Positions 50,773-52,684 of a stretch of DNA of 52,684 bases are shown one piece after another. Both the position numbers and the translations under genes were made by a program. How positions within the stretch are numbered: position 1 is the stretch's first letter; each line of letters begins with the position of its first letter. The notes beneath the pieces were generated by a model, which ran no database searches, was not told the DNA's origin, and saw only the letters and a program-made list of their open reading frames with translations. This DNA comes from Clostridiales bacterium (lineage in GTDB: Bacteria > Bacillota > Clostridia > Peptostreptococcales > Anaerovoracaceae). The DNA lies in NCBI GenBank assembly GCA_009776955.1, contig WRMW01000014.1, positions 1 through 52,684 of the forward strand, read 5' to 3'.

Positions 50773-52530
50773 ATGAAAGCATTTGCAAAAGGGAATAGGG
50801 CGTACGGGCTTGCGGCATGGGTGTTGACCCTGGTGCTTGCGTTTACGATGATACCGGCGGGTGCGGCGTTTGCCGAACCCACGGATACGGACGATGGCGG
50901 TGAATGCGGGCTATACGGCGCTCTCGATTTTGGTGCGGGTCGTCCCGAAGACCACTCTACGATTTGCCGGTGCTCAACCTTAGGTGACAGGGACAATTTA
51001 AGTGAAGCGGAGTCAGGCTGGTTTCGCAATGCAAATCTAGGGAGCGGCTACGGCTCCGACCCGCAAGGGCCGGACCGCCGCATAGCCCCTCTGAACGGTG
51101 ACATCCTCGATGGTGACGGTGGCTTGCTCGCTCCGCTTGTTGAGCCCACCGCCACGTTCAACATCCAAACGGGCGTATACACGGACGGCTCCACCCATGC
51201 CGCGAACAATACGTCTTGGGCATCCCCCGTCCTTACCGTAAACAACGGCGCAAATATCGCCATCACCGGTACGCCTTCATATAACGGCCGCATAGAGGTC
51301 GCGGCGAGTGCCACGGCTACCATCACGCTGGACGGCGTCACCATCGCAAGTCTTTAGGCCTACCAATCGCCGCTGCTGCTGAACAACGGCGCAAATGTGA
51401 CTCTTTTGCTTGCGGAGGACAGCGAAAACACCCTTACGGCGGGCAGCCACAGCGCGGGCATCCAAGCCCCCGCAGGTACAACGCTTACAATCGGCGGCAC
51501 AGGCATACTTAAAGCCACAGGCGGCTATTTTGGCGCAGGAATCGGTGGCGGCGAGGGCGTAAGCGGCGGCAATATCACCATAAGCGGCGGCATGGTCACG
51601 GCGGTGGGAAACACCACCCTATTCGGTTCTGGCATAGGCGGCGGTCGCAATGGCAATGGTGGCGATATCACCATAAGCGGCGGCATGGTCATAGCCACGG
51701 GCGGAGCGTCCGCAACGGGCATCGGTGGTTTTGGACCCTCCGGCACCCCTGGCACCTTAGACATGACCGGCAACGCCATAGTGTTCGCAAACAGCGTAAG
51801 CGCTACGGTCACCTCCGATGACGAAGCCGGCGGCATATTGGTTCGCGGGGGCGTGATGAATTGGTATGGCGGCGATACTATAGAGATAAACTACGACGCA
51901 ACCATCCCCGATGACAGAAGCATTATTATTCCCCAGTGGAAAGCCTTGTCTATATACGATGACATCACGTTTACCAACGAGGGCTATATATTCGGTGTGG
52001 TTGAGGGCGTGGTTGAGGAAAATCCTGCGGTCGCACCGACCGCCACCATAGACCTAAGCGAAAGCGACCCGCCGCCTTACGGCATCGAATGGGCATGGGA
52101 CGGCGATACGGAAGTGTACACGGTATTTAACGACGCGGATATTGAGGTCGTAGGCGACAATCAATTGCCAGACCCCACTCAGCGACGCATAGAGGTGGCA
52201 GAGGACGCCGTAGCGAAAATCACGTTGAACGGCGTTTCCATTACGGAGCTTGACGCCGGCCAATCGCCGCTGTTGCTGAACGACGGAGCGGAAGCGGAGA
52301 TTGTTCTTGCGGATGGCAGCGAAAACACCCTTACTGGGGGTTTTGGTGCATCGGGCGTCCAAGTGCCGTCAGGTGCCAAGCTCAAAATCGGGGGCACCGG
52401 CAGCCTTACGGCCACGGGCGGCGATGGCGGTGCGGGCATAGGCGGCGGCAATGGTGACGATAGCGGTACTGTCAATATCAGCAACATCACGGCCCTTACC
52501 GCAATAGGTGGTGCGGGCGCATTGGCGTGA
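50773..52530 (+). pseudogene. Third giant beta-helix gene, broken by an amber codon and an IS element
   Basis: It encodes a signal peptide (YGLAAWVLTLVLAFTMIPAG), a linker, a head and the start of a first repeat array like giant 2. An in-frame TAG at 51355-51357 falls in the head at the position where homologous heads read L-[N/D]-N-N-Q-S-P; the frame continues unchanged after it (AYQSPLLLNNGA) to 52530. There the repeat array stops in mid-unit (ALTAIGGAGALA) at a TGA that seems to be the first bases of an IS end. The C-terminal 1,000 residues are missing. AAGGTAAGGAAG precedes ATG 50773. Confidence 0.85.
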
Positions 52531-52684
52531 CCTCCCCCCCAAGATTCATACCACTTTTTAAGATAGGATATGATAGTCGTAACCAGTTTTGAAAAGGAGG
52601 AAGCAGAATGCCAAAGAGGAACTATACGCCGGAGCAGATCATCGTGATCTTGAGGAAGGTCGAAGTGCTTTGCGGCCAAGGGAT
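52528..52684 (+). mobile_element. Left end of an IS3-family insertion sequence (cut by window edge)
   Basis: The element appears to begin with TGACCTCCCCCCC at 52528, an IS3-like terminal start inside the third giant gene. A promoter-like, non-coding stretch follows and then the transposase first gene. The right end and any target duplication lie outside the window. Confidence 0.65.
52608..52684 (+). CDS. IS3-family transposase OrfA (partial)
   Basis: Only the first 25 residues are present: MPKRNYTPEQIIVILRKVEV, then LCGQG. This is the N-terminal helix-turn-helix of IS3-family OrfA proteins. AAAAGGAGGAAG precedes the ATG. The gene runs off the window. Confidence 0.85.
   Translation, partial: MPKRNYTPEQIIVILRKVEVLCGQG

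Noticed and set aside
51355..51357. Programmed recoding of TAG (pyrrolysine or readthrough) in the third giant gene.
   Set aside because: The gene is also truncated by an IS, homologous heads have ordinary residues here, and no pyl genes are present; simple pseudogene decay is the better explanation.

Overview
The window looks like the replication-origin region of a GC-rich, probably anaerobic Bacillota (Clostridia-like) chromosome, joined to an unusual accessory locus. Evidence for this placement is the cluster dnaA-dnaN-recF-rpmH-rnpA-yidD-yidC-jag-mnmE-mnmG, the rsmG-parA-parB cluster with parS sites of the TGTTTCACGTGGAACA type, a TagO/WecA-like phosphotransferase, WalJ, ComEB and good Shine-Dalgarno (AGGAGG-type) sites on most genes. 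Genus cannot be read from the sequence. TTG starts occur (parA, rnhA, the homocysteine methyltransferase). A set of genes, including dnaA, appears to be transcribed leaderlessly.

Layout. 1-1018: Rpn-type nuclease gene (minus). 1099-6762 (plus): truA, PAS-GGDEF-EAL protein, homocysteine methyltransferase, dCMP deaminase, glycan phosphotransferase, then an ArsR-type regulator with its own promoter. 6773-12266 (minus): rsmG, a four-copy parS cluster, parA, parB, a PAS-SpoIIE phosphatase, rnhA and walJ. 12295-16587: an accessory block (flavin-binding PPOX protein, DUF1254/DUF1214 protein, flavodoxin, lipoprotein, BRO antirepressor) that separates rsmG from mnmG. 16620-26428 (minus): mnmG back to dnaA, all in one direction, with origin-like DnaA boxes on both sides of dnaA. 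26571-27785: tRNA-Lys and a divergent birA.

27834-52684 is the accessory locus. It holds HigBA-like and RelBE-like toxin-antitoxin pairs, a candidate small RNA, a decayed PIN toxin with its surviving partner, a secreted protein of about 3,131 residues, a DUF3791-DUF3990-DUF3791 cassette, HicBA, a second secreted protein of about 2,989 residues, an intact PIN/partner pair, and a third giant gene broken by an in-frame TAG and by an IS3-family element whose end supplies the stop codon. The giants share a signal peptide, a hypervariable linker, three arrays of about 29-residue Gly-rich repeats (consensus close to ITISGGTVTATGG plus GAGIGGG) expected to form beta-helices, and a C-terminal region of about 1,000 residues that I do not recognise. 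Dispersed palindromic DNA repeats sit in frame inside the giant genes and are translated.

Interpretation. The left half is housekeeping: chromosome partition, tRNA modification, membrane-protein insertion and replication initiation. The right half seems to grow by duplication of a unit [PIN toxin + small partner + poly-G leader + giant beta-helix gene], with other toxin-antitoxin modules inserted between. The modules may keep this recombination-prone DNA from being lost; that role is inference.
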